The notes: generated from the letters alone by a model not told the origin. A DNA stretch of 64,000 nucleotides from Limnospira fusiformis SAG 85.79 (GCF_012516315.1 NZ_CP051185.1:1-64000), one strand, 5' to 3'; positions 35,083-45,439 are shown, numbered from the stretch's first letter. Program-made: numbers and translations.

Positions 35083-36300
35083 TTACTGATGGCGGTAGGG
35101 AAGTTGATCACCATACCAAATAGATTCTATCTGTTGAGCGATCGCCTGTGCTTCCTCTTGAAGAGTATGGATTGGGTCTTCAGTATCAATTAACACGGTG
35201 ACATGACCCAGTTTACGACCCGGACGGGACTGAATTTTCCCATACCAGTGAACTTTAGCTTGAGGAATAGCAGCCAGTTGTTCCCGTTTAGCTAAATAGT
35301 CATTTTCCGCCAACTCAAACCCCAACAAATTCACCATCACCGCGCCGCCACATTTAAGGTCAGGATTTCCCAAAGGTAAACCAGAGACCGCCCGCAAATG
35401 TTGTTCAAATTGGGAGGTATGACAAGCATCAAGGCTAAAGTGACCGGAATTATGGGTGCGGGGGGCGATTTCATTCACCAAAACCTCCCCAGAAGCGGTC
35501 AGGAAAAACTCAATACCAAATAGCCCCACCACGTCTAAACCATGGAGAAGGGTATGGGCTAATCGATTAATTTGATCCTGTAAATGGGTGCTAATCTTAG
35601 CGGGGGCGATCACCCGATGACAAACCTGATCATGTTGGATAGTTTCCACGATGGGATAAATAGCGACATCTCCGGTGACTGACCGGGCGGCGATCGCTGC
35701 CAATTCCCGTTCAAAGGGGATAAACTCCTGTAGTAGCATGGGGGGATAATCAAACTTCGCCCAGGTAGCCTTCAAGGTAGCAGCATCAGGAATGATAAAG
35801 GTTCCCTGGCCATCATAACCATGCCGTCTAGCTTTGAGAACTACCGGATAACCCAAACCTTGTGTAATCTGAGGGTTAAGATCACCTTCAACCCGTGTTA
35901 GAGCCTCAAACCGAGGCACAGGCAAGCCTAAACCTTGTAATTGAGATAATTGCTCAAATTTATCTAACAGGGGTGCTAAAGCCTCCAGACGGGGGCGGAA
36001 ACAGACCCCGGCTTCTGCCAATACCCGGAGGGCATCAAGATCAATAAACTCATTCTCAAAAGTAATGACATCGCAGCGTTTAGCTAACTCCTGAGTAGCG
36101 ATCGCATCAGCAATATTTCCTAAAACCGTATCGGTGGCGATCGCCACAGCCGGATCACTATTATGGGGAGTTTGGACCACCAGAGACACCCCCAAATTCT
36201 TAGCCGCACTAGCCATCATCCAAGCTAATTGTCCGCCGCCAATGACACCAACGCGGGTAAGTGTTTGATTGGAAGGGGGGGGTATAAGGGTGACGTTCAT
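35083..36300 (-). CDS. purK: N5-carboxyaminoimidazole ribonucleotide synthase
   Basis: ATP-grasp enzyme of purine synthesis converting AIR, bicarbonate and ATP to N5-CAIR. 405 aa from the ATG at 36300, chosen over 36321 because GGAGG lies 9 nt upstream. The N-terminal GVIGGGQLAWMMA motif, the ATP-grasp region VLKARRHGYDGQGT and EVLVNEIAPRTHNSGHFS are diagnostic. The purE partner is not in the window. Nothing unusual. Confidence 0.96.
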   Translation of the reverse strand: MNVTLIPPPSNQTLTRVGVIGGGQLAWMMASAAKNLGVSLVVQTPHNSDPAVAIATDTVLGNIADAIATQELAKRCDVITFENEFIDLDALRVLAEAGVCFRPRLEALAPLLDKFEQLSQLQGLGLPVPRFEALTRVEGDLNPQITQGLGYPVVLKARRHGYDGQGTFIIPDAATLKATWAKFDYPPMLLQEFIPFERELAAIAARSVTGDVAIYPIVETIQHDQVCHRVIAPAKISTHLQDQINRLAHTLLHGLDVVGLFGIEFFLTASGEVLVNEIAPRTHNSGHFSLDACHTSQFEQHLRAVSGLPLGNPDLKCGGAVMVNLLGFELAENDYLAKREQLAAIPQAKVHWYGKIQSRPGRKLGHVTVLIDTEDPIHTLQEEAQAIAQQIESIWYGDQLPYRHQ

Positions 36301-36338
36301 CGTAAAAAACCTCCGCGACACTTGACGGTTTTATGTGA

Positions 36339-37265
36339 TTAAAGCTGATCAATCTGTTTGGCTTGTTCAGGAAGACTTGCTTGTTGCTGACCCTGCGATC
36401 GCCATCTAGCATTAAGTAGACCTATGGGAGTCCCCACCACATCAACCCACTCACCGCGACCTATAATCGCCTTAGCACTATTGATGGGCAATTCCTTGAC
36501 TATCCACCGCCCCAGGCTATATATATAGTCTTTAGGCTGCATTTGAGGCATTAAATCCACGCCGTGGATTTGGTGAAGATAGCGGTTGGATTCTCCATAG
36601 CGTCGCCACTGACTTTGTAATCCTTTGAGGGTGCTGCGGTGGCGATGTTTGACCTGTGCTTTTTCCATAAAGGCTAACTTGTAGCTGGTTTGCTGTTGAA
36701 TGCGCCAACACAAATCAGCATCTCCCCCGGTGGTGAGATAGGGACGAAATAACCCCGTTTTTTGGAATGCGTCTCGTCGCACGGCTAAATTAGCGGTTTG
36801 ACCGTAGGGATAAAAAGGGTGTGCGAGGGTGTGTTTTTGAGAAAGGGTATCTTGGCGGCTGGCGTGTTTTTCTAGGAGAGTGTTTCCGGGTAAAGCGATA
36901 ATTTCCCCTGCTACTATGCCGATTTGATCATCTCCAAATGGTTGTACCAGGTTTTTTAACCATTCCGGTTCTGGGCGACAGTCAGCGTCGGTAAAGGCGA
37001 TAATTTCGCCTCTGGCGGCGCGGATACCACGATTTCGGGCTGCGTAGGAACTTTGGATTTGATTTTCCGTCAGGGGTCGCAGGGGCAGGGTTGGATCTTG
37101 GGTAGCTGTTTGCAGAATTTCCCCAGTGCGATCGCTGCTGTTATTGTCTACTAGCAGATACTCAACCTGATTGGTTGGGTAAATTTGCGATCGCAAACAA
37201 TCAATCAAATCTGGAAAATCCGCTTCGCCGTTATAGATAGGGATGACAACAGAAATATATGGCAT
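36339..37265 (-). CDS. Family 2 glycosyltransferase
   Basis: 308 aa GT-A fold transferase. N-terminal ISVVIPIYNGEADFPDL, the DXD-type metal site AFTDADCRPEPEW (about 90-102), and acceptor-side GGDADLCWRIQQ with the ED-like motif. No transmembrane segments, so it works at the inner membrane face on a lipid or polysaccharide acceptor; the sugar is not deducible. It sits between mraY and purK on the same strand. Confidence 0.9.
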   Translation of the reverse strand: MPYISVVIPIYNGEADFPDLIDCLRSQIYPTNQVEYLLVDNNSSDRTGEILQTATQDPTLPLRPLTENQIQSSYAARNRGIRAARGEIIAFTDADCRPEPEWLKNLVQPFGDDQIGIVAGEIIALPGNTLLEKHASRQDTLSQKHTLAHPFYPYGQTANLAVRRDAFQKTGLFRPYLTTGGDADLCWRIQQQTSYKLAFMEKAQVKHRHRSTLKGLQSQWRRYGESNRYLHQIHGVDLMPQMQPKDYIYSLGRWIVKELPINSAKAIIGRGEWVDVVGTPIGLLNARWRSQGQQQASLPEQAKQIDQL

Positions 37266-37309
37266 AATAGGCAGTTCAAATTGAACTTTTTAACCACACA
37301 AGAAAATCC

Positions 37310-38422
37310 CTAACCAGCTATCAGAAAAACAACCCAAATTAGTAAGCCTTGTACACAGTAGAAACAGCCTACAACTTGAGTTTCTGACCAGCCAGAAAGT
37401 TCGAGGTGATGGTGAATTGGAGCCATTCTCAACAGACGTTTACCAACTCCGTTGGCATCTTTAGTCGCCTTGTAGTAGGTCACTTGGGCAATGACAGACA
37501 GGGTTTCGATTAAGAAAATCAAACTAATAATTAATAACACCCAGAGGGTATTAGTAATCAAAGCCACCCCAGCTAAGGCTCCCCCTAAAGCTAAGGCTCC
37601 TGTGTCTCCCATAAATACTTTAGCAGGGTTGCGGTTGTGGGAAACAAATCCTACACAAGCGCCGGACATACAGGCACAAAATAGGGCAATTTCTGGGTAA
37701 GTGGGGGCGAGATAGGCGGCCATTCCCAAAAAGGCGATCGCTCCTAATCCTCCCATTAAACCATCAACCCCATCAGTTAAGTTAGTGGCATTACTTTCCG
37801 CCACCTGAACGAATGTAGCGAGAGGCCAGAATAACACCCCTAGGGATAGAGTTAAGCCAAAGGGTAAGGCGATGTTAGATGCTACCGAAGCCTGATTGTA
37901 GGCTAACCAAATACAGAACAGCACTGCAAACAACACTTGCAGCGCCAATTTCATCTTAGCAGAGATACCTTTATTAGATTTTCGTCTCAAGATTTGCCAG
38001 TCATCTATGAACCCCACTAAACCAAAGGCAGCGGTGAGCGCACAAATTGCCATCACATTAGCATCAAATCCTGAGCCGGCTAGTGCGATCGCAATACCGA
38101 CCGGAATAAAGAAAATCCCTCCCATGGTTGGGGTTCCCGCTTTCTTGAGGTGGGCTTGCGGACCGTCTTCCCGGATGAACTGTCCCGCTTTAATCCGGGT
38201 TAAGATAGGGATAATCCACTGTCCGGTCGCCGCCACGACCAAGGCGCAAATGGTAAACGGTACGAACAAGGAAATATTAGTAGGCCAGAGGTGGCTTACT
38301 GTCATATCCAAGCCAATGGCGAAAGCGCTCAATCCTAAACAAAGGAACAGTAATAAATACGATCCTGATAGTTGTAGGGACTTGGAGTTAGTAAATTTAC
38401 TATCCACAGGTTTTTCAATCAA
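37310..38422 (-). CDS. mraY: Phospho-MurNAc-pentapeptide transferase
   Basis: Integral membrane enzyme that makes lipid I in peptidoglycan synthesis. 370 aa with about ten membrane helices. Signatures: KKAGTPTMGGIFFI, NATNLTDGVDGLMGG (catalytic Asp residues), NPAKVFMGDTGALALGG and APIHHHLELSGWSETQVV. The start is uncertain: TTG at 38422 with an adjoining GAGGA, or GTG at 38407. The gene stands apart from other mur genes, as often in cyanobacteria. Confidence 0.96.
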   Translation of the reverse strand: MIEKPVDSKFTNSKSLQLSGSYLLLFLCLGLSAFAIGLDMTVSHLWPTNISLFVPFTICALVVAATGQWIIPILTRIKAGQFIREDGPQAHLKKAGTPTMGGIFFIPVGIAIALAGSGFDANVMAICALTAAFGLVGFIDDWQILRRKSNKGISAKMKLALQVLFAVLFCIWLAYNQASVASNIALPFGLTLSLGVLFWPLATFVQVAESNATNLTDGVDGLMGGLGAIAFLGMAAYLAPTYPEIALFCACMSGACVGFVSHNRNPAKVFMGDTGALALGGALAGVALITNTLWVLLIISLIFLIETLSVIAQVTYYKATKDANGVGKRLLRMAPIHHHLELSGWSETQVVGCFYCVQGLLIWVVFLIAG

Positions 38423-38548
38423 TCCTCAACACCAAAAACTTTGTAGGCAAATACAATTTGCACTAGGGTAACTTATGAGTCCCCATTGATAAATCTTCCT
38501 CAGTCGATACCCGCACTCAATCGCTACTCCGATTAGTGGCACTGTTCC

Positions 38549-38788
38549 TTAGTCTTCGTCGATTTCATCATCGCTTTCATCCTCATCAACATAAGAAGGA
38601 TCATCAACCATGAGTTCTGATATTTCTTCTTCGTCGGGCCTGTAACTATTCACAGGTTCCTGAACAGTGTCTCGCGGAATCAAGCGCCCAGTCTGGGTTA
38701 GCCAGTCTAACAGGGAAACCTGCTGTTTAGATGGAATCACATCAGCGGGTTCATGGCTTGGGGTTTCGCGCAAAGAGGGATTTTGCAT
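38549..38788 (-). CDS. DUF3134-like acidic protein
   Basis: 79 aa. NPSLRETPSHEPADVIP at the start, then SLLDWLTQTGRLIPRD and a very acidic tail (EEEISELMVDD, DEDESDDEIDED). This matches the small cyanobacterial DUF3134 pattern. No function known. The start at 38788 gives the conserved MQNPSLR opening. Confidence 0.75.
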   Translation of the reverse strand: MQNPSLRETPSHEPADVIPSKQQVSLLDWLTQTGRLIPRDTVQEPVNSYRPDEEEISELMVDDPSYVDEDESDDEIDED

Positions 38789-39149
38789 AGGTTTTGGTTT
38801 CGTGATTCAGTTTACCCCGGCTAAGAGTCTTGGGAGTCATCCCCTCGACTCTATTGCGCCTGAGTTAGTTTACTGTGGCTCCTATATGTTTATTAGGCAG
38901 AAAGTACCAATAGAGATCCATATTGAAGCCGTCCATAATTTACCACGATTCCTAAAACAATCTACATGATTTGACCAAATTTTCCGCACTCCCACCCGTA
39001 AATCCTTCTACCCAAACCCGGGAAGAGGTTGCGGAGTTCTACGCCTGGTGCTGCTGAGGGTCTAGCTGTTGGGGATAAGAAACTACAGATAATTGATTGA
39101 TTTTTGTATATCCTGATTTGCAGGTAGCCGAATGGGTCGCCCTTTTTGT
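38789..39149. other. Intergenic, no gene recognised
   Basis: 361 bp between two minus-strand genes. A plus-strand ORF covering 38667-38969 overlaps the DUF3134 gene and is judged a shadow. No tRNA-like fold, repeat or strong promoter was recognised. Confidence 0.4.
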
Positions 39150-39905
39150 TTAAATGGCATGATGCAAATCTTCGGGTTTCAGGTGGGAATGAATCACCTG
39201 ACCATCTTTAAACCAAACTACCCTTTTGGTTTGGCGGGCTACATCGGGTTCGTGAGTTACCATAACTACAGTCATGCCGCTGTTATTCATTTCGGTGAAA
39301 ATATCCATGACTTCCTGGGTGGTTTTGGAGTCTAAAGCTCCTGTGGGTTCGTCTGCTAGTAATAATACTGGACGGTTGACAATGGCGCGGGCGATCGCCA
39401 CCCTTTGCTGTTGTCCCCCAGATAGTTGGTTGGGTTTGTTGTGCATACGATTTTCTAAACCTACCCTAATTAGGGCCTCTGTGGCTCGTTCTCGCCTTTC
39501 CTTGGCGGAAATTCCCGCGTAGAGCATTGGTAACATCACATTATCGAGGGCTGTCATTTGTGCCAGAAGGTGGAATTGCTGAAACACAAAACCAATTTTT
39601 AGGTTCCGAATTTTGGCTAGTTCCCCTTCATTCATTTGGGCGACACCTACCCCGTCTAATTGATAAGAACCTGAACTAGGACGATCTAAACAGCCGATAA
39701 TGTTCATGGCTGTGGATTTTCCTGAACCGGACGCTCCCATAATTGAGCAGTATTCTCCTGGTTCTACCGTCAGGCTCACACCATTTAAGGCTTTAACTTC
39801 TATGTCTCCCATTCCATAAACTTTGCTCACTCCTTCTAAATGCACGATCGCTTTTGGTGACTCATTTTGAGATTTATTCCCAATCTCTCTCGGAAAGGTT
39901 TTCAT
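39150..39905 (-). CDS. ABC transporter ATPase, MacB/LolD type
   Basis: 251 aa. Walker [11 protein letters not shown]-loop FVFQQFHLL, signature [14 protein letters not shown], Walker [13 protein letters not shown], switch His in MVTHEPDVA. The sequence style ([32 protein letters not shown]) matches MacB/LolD ATPases that energise efflux or lipoprotein transport. No permease gene is adjacent. The 5' region is a triplicated 214-bp repeat, so its expression may be unusual. Confidence 0.92.
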   Translation of the reverse strand: MKTFPREIGNKSQNESPKAIVHLEGVSKVYGMGDIEVKALNGVSLTVEPGEYCSIMGASGSGKSTAMNIIGCLDRPSSGSYQLDGVGVAQMNEGELAKIRNLKIGFVFQQFHLLAQMTALDNVMLPMLYAGISAKERRERATEALIRVGLENRMHNKPNQLSGGQQQRVAIARAIVNRPVLLLADEPTGALDSKTTQEVMDIFTEMNNSGMTVVMVTHEPDVARQTKRVVWFKDGQVIHSHLKPEDLHHAI

Positions 39906-39914
39906 AATCTTTGC

Positions 39915-40545
39915 TTATATTAAGTTTTGTAACAAAATTATCGCCCCCGCCGATAGGGGGATGGGAGGGGGTTGCTTAGTTGAGCATCTTGTGCTATTAT
40001 TAGATAATCGAGATATTTGCAATTTTTTTATTTAGGTCAATATTTCCATTATTTAACTTGCCACTTTCATCCTAGCAGTTTTCCCCCGTCCTGTCAACCC
40101 CCTGGGCGCGGCGCGAGATTTGTTAATTTATATTAAGTTTTGTAACAAAATTATCGCCCCCGCCGATAGGGGGATGGGAGGGGGTTGCTTAGTTGAGCAT
40201 CTTGTGCTATTATTAGATAATTGAGATATTTGCAATTTTTTTTATTTAGGTCAATATTTCCATTATCTAACTTGCCACTTTCATCCTAGCAGTTTTCCCC
40301 CGTCCTGTCAACCCCCTGGGCGCGGCGCGAGATTTGTTAATTTATATTAAGTTTTGTAACAAAATTATCGCCCCCGCCGATAGGGGGATGGGAGGGGGTT
40401 GCTTAGTTGAGCATCTTGTGCTATTATTAGATAATCGAGATATTTGCAATTTTTTTATTTAAGTTAATATTTCGATTATGTAACTTGCCACTTTCATCGT
40501 AGCAGTTTTCCCCCGTCCTGTCAACCCCCTGGGCGCGGCGGGAGG
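39915..40545. repeat. Three tandem 214-bp repeats upstream of the ABC ATPase
   Basis: Copies start at 39915, 40128 and 40342 (TTATATTAAGTTTTGTAACA) and end with CAACCCCCTGGGCGCGGCG. The first two are nearly identical; the third has several changes in its right half. The array fills the gap between the ATPase start and the epimerase stop. No ORF or hairpin explains it. It must contain the ATPase promoter. Confidence 0.95.
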
Positions 40546-40578
40546 TGGGCTGAATAAAAAATCAACAAAAAAAGGGGA

Positions 40579-41559
40579 CTAGGGAGAGGGAGAGGAAGAA
40601 GAAGACGAAGTAGTAGGTGCAAACTCTGCGAGGATATGGGTTAGGGTAGGAAAGCGGGTAATTTCGCCGAAGGTAGAGGGACTAACAGGGTTTTGGTAAG
40701 TAAAATGGCGGTAATTCAAACAAAAGCGGTCCCAGTCAGCCATTTGTACGCGAAATACAATGATGAAAAAATTAGCCAACCACAGAGAGAGAGAAATGGA
40801 GAAATAGATAGATTTGTGATAGTAGGCACAAGTTTCGGCGATCGCCTGATTTAATGTCAAGGGTGGGTTTCCTAAAACCAGCCATTCAGGTTGTGGAGAC
40901 TGTGGGGGATGATTAACTAAATATTGGACAACTGTAGCAATATCGGCGGCGTGGACAAAATGAAAACTCGCATCAGCTTTAAACCAGCGAATCAGATTAA
41001 TCCAGCTTACCACCTGTGGTAGACCAGAGGAAAGATGGGAATAGGGTTTATCCGTATCTCCCCCCAAAACCAGGGTAGGGAAGAGAACCCGCAAGGGGGG
41101 AAAATCAGGATAGTTTTGGGAAATCTGCTGCAAACAATGATATTTTGAGCTAATATAATCGGTGCCAATTTCTCCAGCTTCGGGGATGAGTTGATTTTGG
41201 CGGTCAAGGACACTGGCTGTAGAGAAATAAATGACTTGCTGACAGCGTTGATGATCGAGGGATTTGAGTAAGTGGTGGGTACTGGTTATATTAACATCAA
41301 AGACTTCAGGTTTTCCGCCCCATGATGTGGCTGCCAAAATGGCGATATCAATGGTTTTTAATAAGTCGGAGAATTTATCAATCTCTCGCAAATCACCTAA
41401 TAAAATGTGAATATCTGGTCGTTTTTGATAATCAAAGCCTAGCTTGTCTGGATTACGAACAAAAAAGTACAGTTCATAATTAGTGTGATTAATTAAACTT
41501 TCGGCGATATAGTGACCAATGCAGCCACTAGCACCAGTGATGAAAACTCTTTTGGTCAT
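40579..41559 (-). CDS. NAD-dependent epimerase/dehydratase-like protein
   Basis: 326 aa extended short-chain dehydrogenase. NAD-binding GASGCIGHYIAE at residues 8-19, DLREIDK region, STASV and the YxxxK pair in DYISSKYHCLQQ. Substrate unknown. A hydrophobic stretch near 250-270 (SISLSLWLANFFIIVF) could contact the membrane. The C-terminus ends in a serine run (TTSSSSSSPSP), a likely slippage product. The ATG at 41559 is clear. Confidence 0.88.
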   Translation of the reverse strand: MTKRVFITGASGCIGHYIAESLINHTNYELYFFVRNPDKLGFDYQKRPDIHILLGDLREIDKFSDLLKTIDIAILAATSWGGKPEVFDVNITSTHHLLKSLDHQRCQQVIYFSTASVLDRQNQLIPEAGEIGTDYISSKYHCLQQISQNYPDFPPLRVLFPTLVLGGDTDKPYSHLSSGLPQVVSWINLIRWFKADASFHFVHAADIATVVQYLVNHPPQSPQPEWLVLGNPPLTLNQAIAETCAYYHKSIYFSISLSLWLANFFIIVFRVQMADWDRFCLNYRHFTYQNPVSPSTFGEITRFPTLTHILAEFAPTTSSSSSSPSP

Positions 41560-41802
41560 AACAAAACAAGAGGCAGGCGGACAACAGAGGAGACAGGCTA
41601 AGAGAGGGAGGGAGAAGAGGAGAGGCAGGGGGGAATCAATGATTAATGATTAATTAATTTTTCCGACCAGGGGAAACACCCCCTCTGCAAGTAACTGTTG
41701 ACTATTGACGATTCTTAAAAACCAGTTTTTGGGAAGGTATATTGATGGATACCGAAAACCGTATAAGAAAGCCATTTTCTGAGAATCAATAAGATGTGAC
41801 AG
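41560..41802. other. Intergenic purine-rich stretch
   Basis: Bases 41570-41635 are almost pure A/G (AGAGGGAGGGAGAAGAGG style), followed by ATTAATGATTAATTAAT. No gene or terminator is recognised. The strand asymmetry could form triplex or act as a transcription pause site; this is speculative. Confidence 0.4.
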
Positions 41803-42867
41803 TTAGACATGAGTTGCCAATAGTTGATCTGCTTGTTTGGCAGTTTCAAAGAAATAGGCAACATTTTCCTCTGGGGTCTTCTGTAAAACTCCATGACCGA
41901 GGTTAAGAATATGACCTTGGTTTCCGGCTTTGCGGATAGTTTCCAAAATGCGATCGCGGATAGTTTCTTTAGATCCAAATAAAACACAAGGATCAATATT
42001 TCCTTGTACTCCCAAATGGTGACCGATGCGATTTCTAGCTTCAGCCATATCCACGGTCCAGTCAACGCTGATCAGATCAACTCCAGATTTACCCATTCTC
42101 TCTAAAATTCCGGCACTGCCGTTAATATAGAGAATCAGAGGGGTATCAGGATGTTTAGCTTTGACCTGTTTAACGACTTGCTGTTGATAGGGTAAAGCAA
42201 AAGTTTCAAAGTCCTGGGGGCTTAATTGACCCGCCCAAGAATCAAACATTTGCACAACCTGGGCCCCGGAGTCAATCTGGTAACAGGCGTAAGTGGCGAT
42301 CGCAGAAGCCAGTTTACCCAAAAATTGGTGTAGCATGGCAGGTTCACTGAATGCCATACTTTTGATAATAGTGTAATCCTTAGAACTTTTGCCTTCGATG
42401 GCATAAGCTGCTAGGGTCCAAGGTGCGCCTACAAATCCTAACACGGCAGCTTTGTTGGCGACTTCGCGGCGCAGAGTTTGGAGAATTTCCCGAATAAATG
42501 GCAGGGAGGCTTCTGGTTCGATAGGATGTAGTTGGTCAATTTGAGACTGAGTGCGGATAGGCGGATCAATGATCGGACCTTTGCTTTCCACGATGTCGAA
42601 ATCAATGCCTATACCGGGTAAGGGAGTCAGGATATCTGAAAATAGGATCACTCCGTCTGGCGCAAAGGCGCGGAAGGGTTGTAGGGAAATTTCCACGGCG
42701 ATATCTGTTTTTTCAGAGCGATCGCGGAAGGAGGGATATTGTTCCCGCAGATCGCGATATGCTTTCATATAGCGACCCGCCTGCCGCATCATCCACACGG
42801 GGGGACGGTCTAAGACTTCACCACGCGCAGCGCGCAACAGATAAGGGGTTTGGGTCGAGTCGGTCAT
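41803..42867 (-). CDS. hemE: Uroporphyrinogen decarboxylase
   Basis: Fifth step from glutamyl-derived aminolevulinate to heme and chlorophyll: decarboxylates the four acetates of uroporphyrinogen III. 354 aa, normal length. Signature [20 protein letters not shown] at the N-terminus, the second signature [16 protein letters not shown], and [18 protein letters not shown] at the end. The ATG at 42867 fits. Single gene on its strand. Confidence 0.97.
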   Translation of the reverse strand: MTDSTQTPYLLRAARGEVLDRPPVWMMRQAGRYMKAYRDLREQYPSFRDRSEKTDIAVEISLQPFRAFAPDGVILFSDILTPLPGIGIDFDIVESKGPIIDPPIRTQSQIDQLHPIEPEASLPFIREILQTLRREVANKAAVLGFVGAPWTLAAYAIEGKSSKDYTIIKSMAFSEPAMLHQFLGKLASAIATYACYQIDSGAQVVQMFDSWAGQLSPQDFETFALPYQQQVVKQVKAKHPDTPLILYINGSAGILERMGKSGVDLISVDWTVDMAEARNRIGHHLGVQGNIDPCVLFGSKETIRDRILETIRKAGNQGHILNLGHGVLQKTPEENVAYFFETAKQADQLLATHV

Positions 42868-43106
42868 GGGTAATTAATGTTACTTACTAAGTCAAGGAAT
42901 AATTGATTGAGCCATTTAGTAGCTTACCATTATGCGATCGTCTGGGGATATCTCTGGCATGAGGAGTTAGCCCAAGTTTGGTAAAGAATTGTAACGTTGA
43001 TCTGCCATGGGCTACCACTAGGGTTTGTGGTGGTGGCGCTGGGGGATTTTTTGATGTTGACTCACCTGGTCTACTTCTGACTCGGACTTCCTCAGAGAGG
43101 GACTGG

Positions 43107-43649
43107 TCAAATTTTGGTTTCTAATAGGGTCGGAGACGGGTGAGAAATTTGGCATTTTTGCAGACGGGAAAATATGGCTAGGTTGAGTTTTTCATGACAA
43201 CGGATAGCCGGATAGTTGGGGGACTGACTATCCCGACAAATGTTCGATTTTTTGATGAATGAATTAACAGAGGCAAAGGTTAAGGGGGTATCTGGGTCTA
43301 ACTGCTGAAAATTTTGCCAGATTTGATGTTGTCTGGTTAAACTGAATTCCCCCTGGCTGGCTTGGTGCCAGGTTTGGTCAATTTGGCTCAATTCGTGACA
43401 GGGAAACTTGGCGATATCTTTGGGGGTGAGTTCCTGATTTTTTTTACCCATAATTAACAACATCATTCGATAGGTCTGACGTTCGGCTTTTTGCCAAGCA
43501 CCAAAGCTGATTAAATTCCCTAGGCGATCGTAGTCGGGAGGGAGGGGGGCGATCTGAGAAGTTCTGGGATTTGTGAACATACCCATCCCTAAAGATAGGA
43601 GACTACAAATCAGGGTAAAAATAATCATTAAATATTCAGGTTTTGCCAT
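43107..43649 (-). CDS. GUN4-domain protein with N-terminal membrane segment
   Basis: 180 aa. Residues 6-25 form a hydrophobic segment (LMIIFTLICSLLSLGMGMF), followed by a GUN4-like domain: LISFGAWQKAERQTYRMML, FPCHELSQIDQTWHQASQGEFSLTRQHQIW. True GUN4 binds porphyrins and stimulates magnesium chelatase; such paralogues may sense tetrapyrroles at the membrane. Starts 7 nt after the cysteine desulfurase gene, so likely cotranscribed. Function of this paralogue inferred. Confidence 0.8.
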   Translation of the reverse strand: MAKPEYLMIIFTLICSLLSLGMGMFTNPRTSQIAPLPPDYDRLGNLISFGAWQKAERQTYRMMLLIMGKKNQELTPKDIAKFPCHELSQIDQTWHQASQGEFSLTRQHQIWQNFQQLDPDTPLTFASVNSFIKKSNICRDSQSPNYPAIRCHEKLNLAIFSRLQKCQISHPSPTLLETKI

Positions 43650-43656
43650 GAATTAT

Positions 43657-44823
43657 TTATCGGGTAGATACAACTCTTCTTAGCACTTTAATGGTGGCGA
43701 TCGCCTCCTGTGCTACCTGGTCAATTTCGGCTTCTGTATTAAACCTTCCTATCCCAAATCTCAGGGAGGCATAAGCTAGATTTTCGGGGACTCCCAAGGC
43801 TTTTAAAACGTGGGAAGGTTCAATGCGGGTTGAGGTACAGGCGGAACCTGATGATACTGCCATTGTTGGCTGTAATGCTAATAGTAATGCTTGACCATCT
43901 ACCCCGTCAATACTGACATTTAGGTTTCCGGGTAAGCGTTGGGTAGGATGACCATTCAGACGGATATTGTCGAGGGTTGACAGTTGATTCCAAAGGCGAT
44001 CGCGTAATTTGGTTAACCGTTTGGCTTCGGTTGCCATTTCGCTTAAAGCTAGTTTTACTGCTGCACCAAATCCGACAATTTGAGGGGTGTAAAGGGTTCC
44101 TGAACGGATGCCCCTTTCTTGTCCGCCGCCGTGAATTTGCGGGGCGATTTTGACGCGGGGTTGGCGACGACGCACATACAGACAACCAATGCCTTTGGGT
44201 CCATAGATTTTGTGGGCAGTTAAGGACATTAAATCAATGTTCATTTCTTCGACATCTAATGGTATTTTACCCAAGGCTTGCGCCGCGTCTGTATGAAATA
44301 ATATTTGGCGATCACGACAGATTTTCCCGATTTCTGCTAGGGGTTGCAATACCCCGATTTCGTTATTAGCAGCCATGACTGAAACTAGAATTGTATCGGG
44401 TCTCAAAGCCTCTTCTAGTTCGGTTAAATCAATTAAGCCATCGGGTTTAACGCCGAGTAAAGTTACCTCAAATCCTAGGCTTTGTAAGTAATCGTAGGGG
44501 TCGAGGACTGCATGGTGTTCTGTAGCCACAGTAATTAGATGACGACCCTGGCTAAAATAGGCTTCTGCTACTCCTTTAATGGCTAAATTATTGGCTTCGG
44601 TTGCGCCGCTGGTAAAAATTATTTCGGTGGGGGTAGCATTAATGGCATCAGCGATAATTTGTCGCGCTTGTTTGACGGCGGCTTCGGTTTCCCAACCATA
44701 GAGATGATTGACACTGGCGGGGTTGCCAAAGTGTTCGGTAAAGTAGGGAATCATCACTTCTAAAACGCGCTTATCTACCGGGGTAGTAGCATGACAATCA
44801 AGATAAATAGGACGTGCAGACAT
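43657..44823 (-). CDS. Cysteine desulfurase (IscS/NifS family)
   Basis: PLP enzyme that takes sulfur from cysteine for Fe-S clusters and other uses. 388 aa. N-terminal YLDCHATTPVD, PLP site with SLTAHKIYGPKGIG (Lys near 206), and the mobile active-site cysteine loop SSGSACTSTRIEPSHVL near 325-340. The class I architecture suggests the housekeeping type. It is in the same neighbourhood as nfu, on the opposite strand. Confidence 0.95.
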   Translation of the reverse strand: MSARPIYLDCHATTPVDKRVLEVMIPYFTEHFGNPASVNHLYGWETEAAVKQARQIIADAINATPTEIIFTSGATEANNLAIKGVAEAYFSQGRHLITVATEHHAVLDPYDYLQSLGFEVTLLGVKPDGLIDLTELEEALRPDTILVSVMAANNEIGVLQPLAEIGKICRDRQILFHTDAAQALGKIPLDVEEMNIDLMSLTAHKIYGPKGIGCLYVRRRQPRVKIAPQIHGGGQERGIRSGTLYTPQIVGFGAAVKLALSEMATEAKRLTKLRDRLWNQLSTLDNIRLNGHPTQRLPGNLNVSIDGVDGQALLLALQPTMAVSSGSACTSTRIEPSHVLKALGVPENLAYASLRFGIGRFNTEAEIDQVAQEAIATIKVLRRVVSTR

Positions 44824-45131
44824 GGGTGATAACTTTGATTAATACTTGAGACTATTATTTAGAGTGAGTAGATAGCCATAGGTTTGGTAGCAAAAGGGGG
44901 AATGATGGGGAATAATATATTGATGAAATCCCCCAGGGGTCTATCTTTAAATGAATAATCAGAATACAAGGCTGTGGGTATGGTAGCCCAAAAATCAGAT
45001 CTAGGGTATGTATACACAGAATTTATATCCATAGCGCCGAGATTATTATAATTTAAAATCGGTAATTTTCCTAAAATTATGGTAAATTCACGGTCAATAG
45101 ATTATAATAGGTAATATCTAAGTTTTGAGAG
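44824..45131. other. Divergent promoter region
   Basis: 308 bp between the leftward desulfurase and rightward genes. AT-rich, with TATTATAATTT near 45045 and TTATAATAGG near 45105 as -10 candidates. No RNA fold recognised. Confidence 0.35.
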
Positions 45132-45404
45132 TTGCGATTGCTGGCGATCGCCGTTTCGCCAAGCCTACCAACATGGCTATACTGGCTAAATTCAGATTAC
45201 CCCAGAGCTAACTCGGAAGAAGTCCACCAAAGCGTTGATACCCCATTAAGGGATGTGGTGACTGAGCGCCAACATCAAACTTTTGAGAACTCCTATGGTC
45301 AAAATCAATTGAGCCTAGGAGAAACCGATGATTCTGGCGCGGTAGAGATTTGGGTTGAGGAAGACGAAGTAGCCGAACTAGCTAAAATGGAGGTAAGATC
45401 ATAA
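45132..45404 (+). CDS. Hypothetical protein before nfu
   Basis: 90-aa frame from a TTG start with no strong ribosome site. It contains SEEVHQSVDTPLRDVVTERQHQTFENSYG and an acidic tail GAVEIWVEEDEVAELAKME. No family is recognised. It lies 35 nt upstream of nfu. It may be a real lineage-specific protein or a degraded gene. Confidence 0.35.
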   Translation: MRLLAIAVSPSLPTWLYWLNSDYPRANSEEVHQSVDTPLRDVVTERQHQTFENSYGQNQLSLGETDDSGAVEIWVEEDEVAELAKMEVRS

Positions 45405-45439
45405 TTGTTCAATACATCGCACAACAGATCCGATAAATC

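Noticed and set aside
38667..38969. 100-aa plus-strand ORF
   Set aside because: Antisense to the DUF3134-like gene, no ribosome site, no recognisable sequence.
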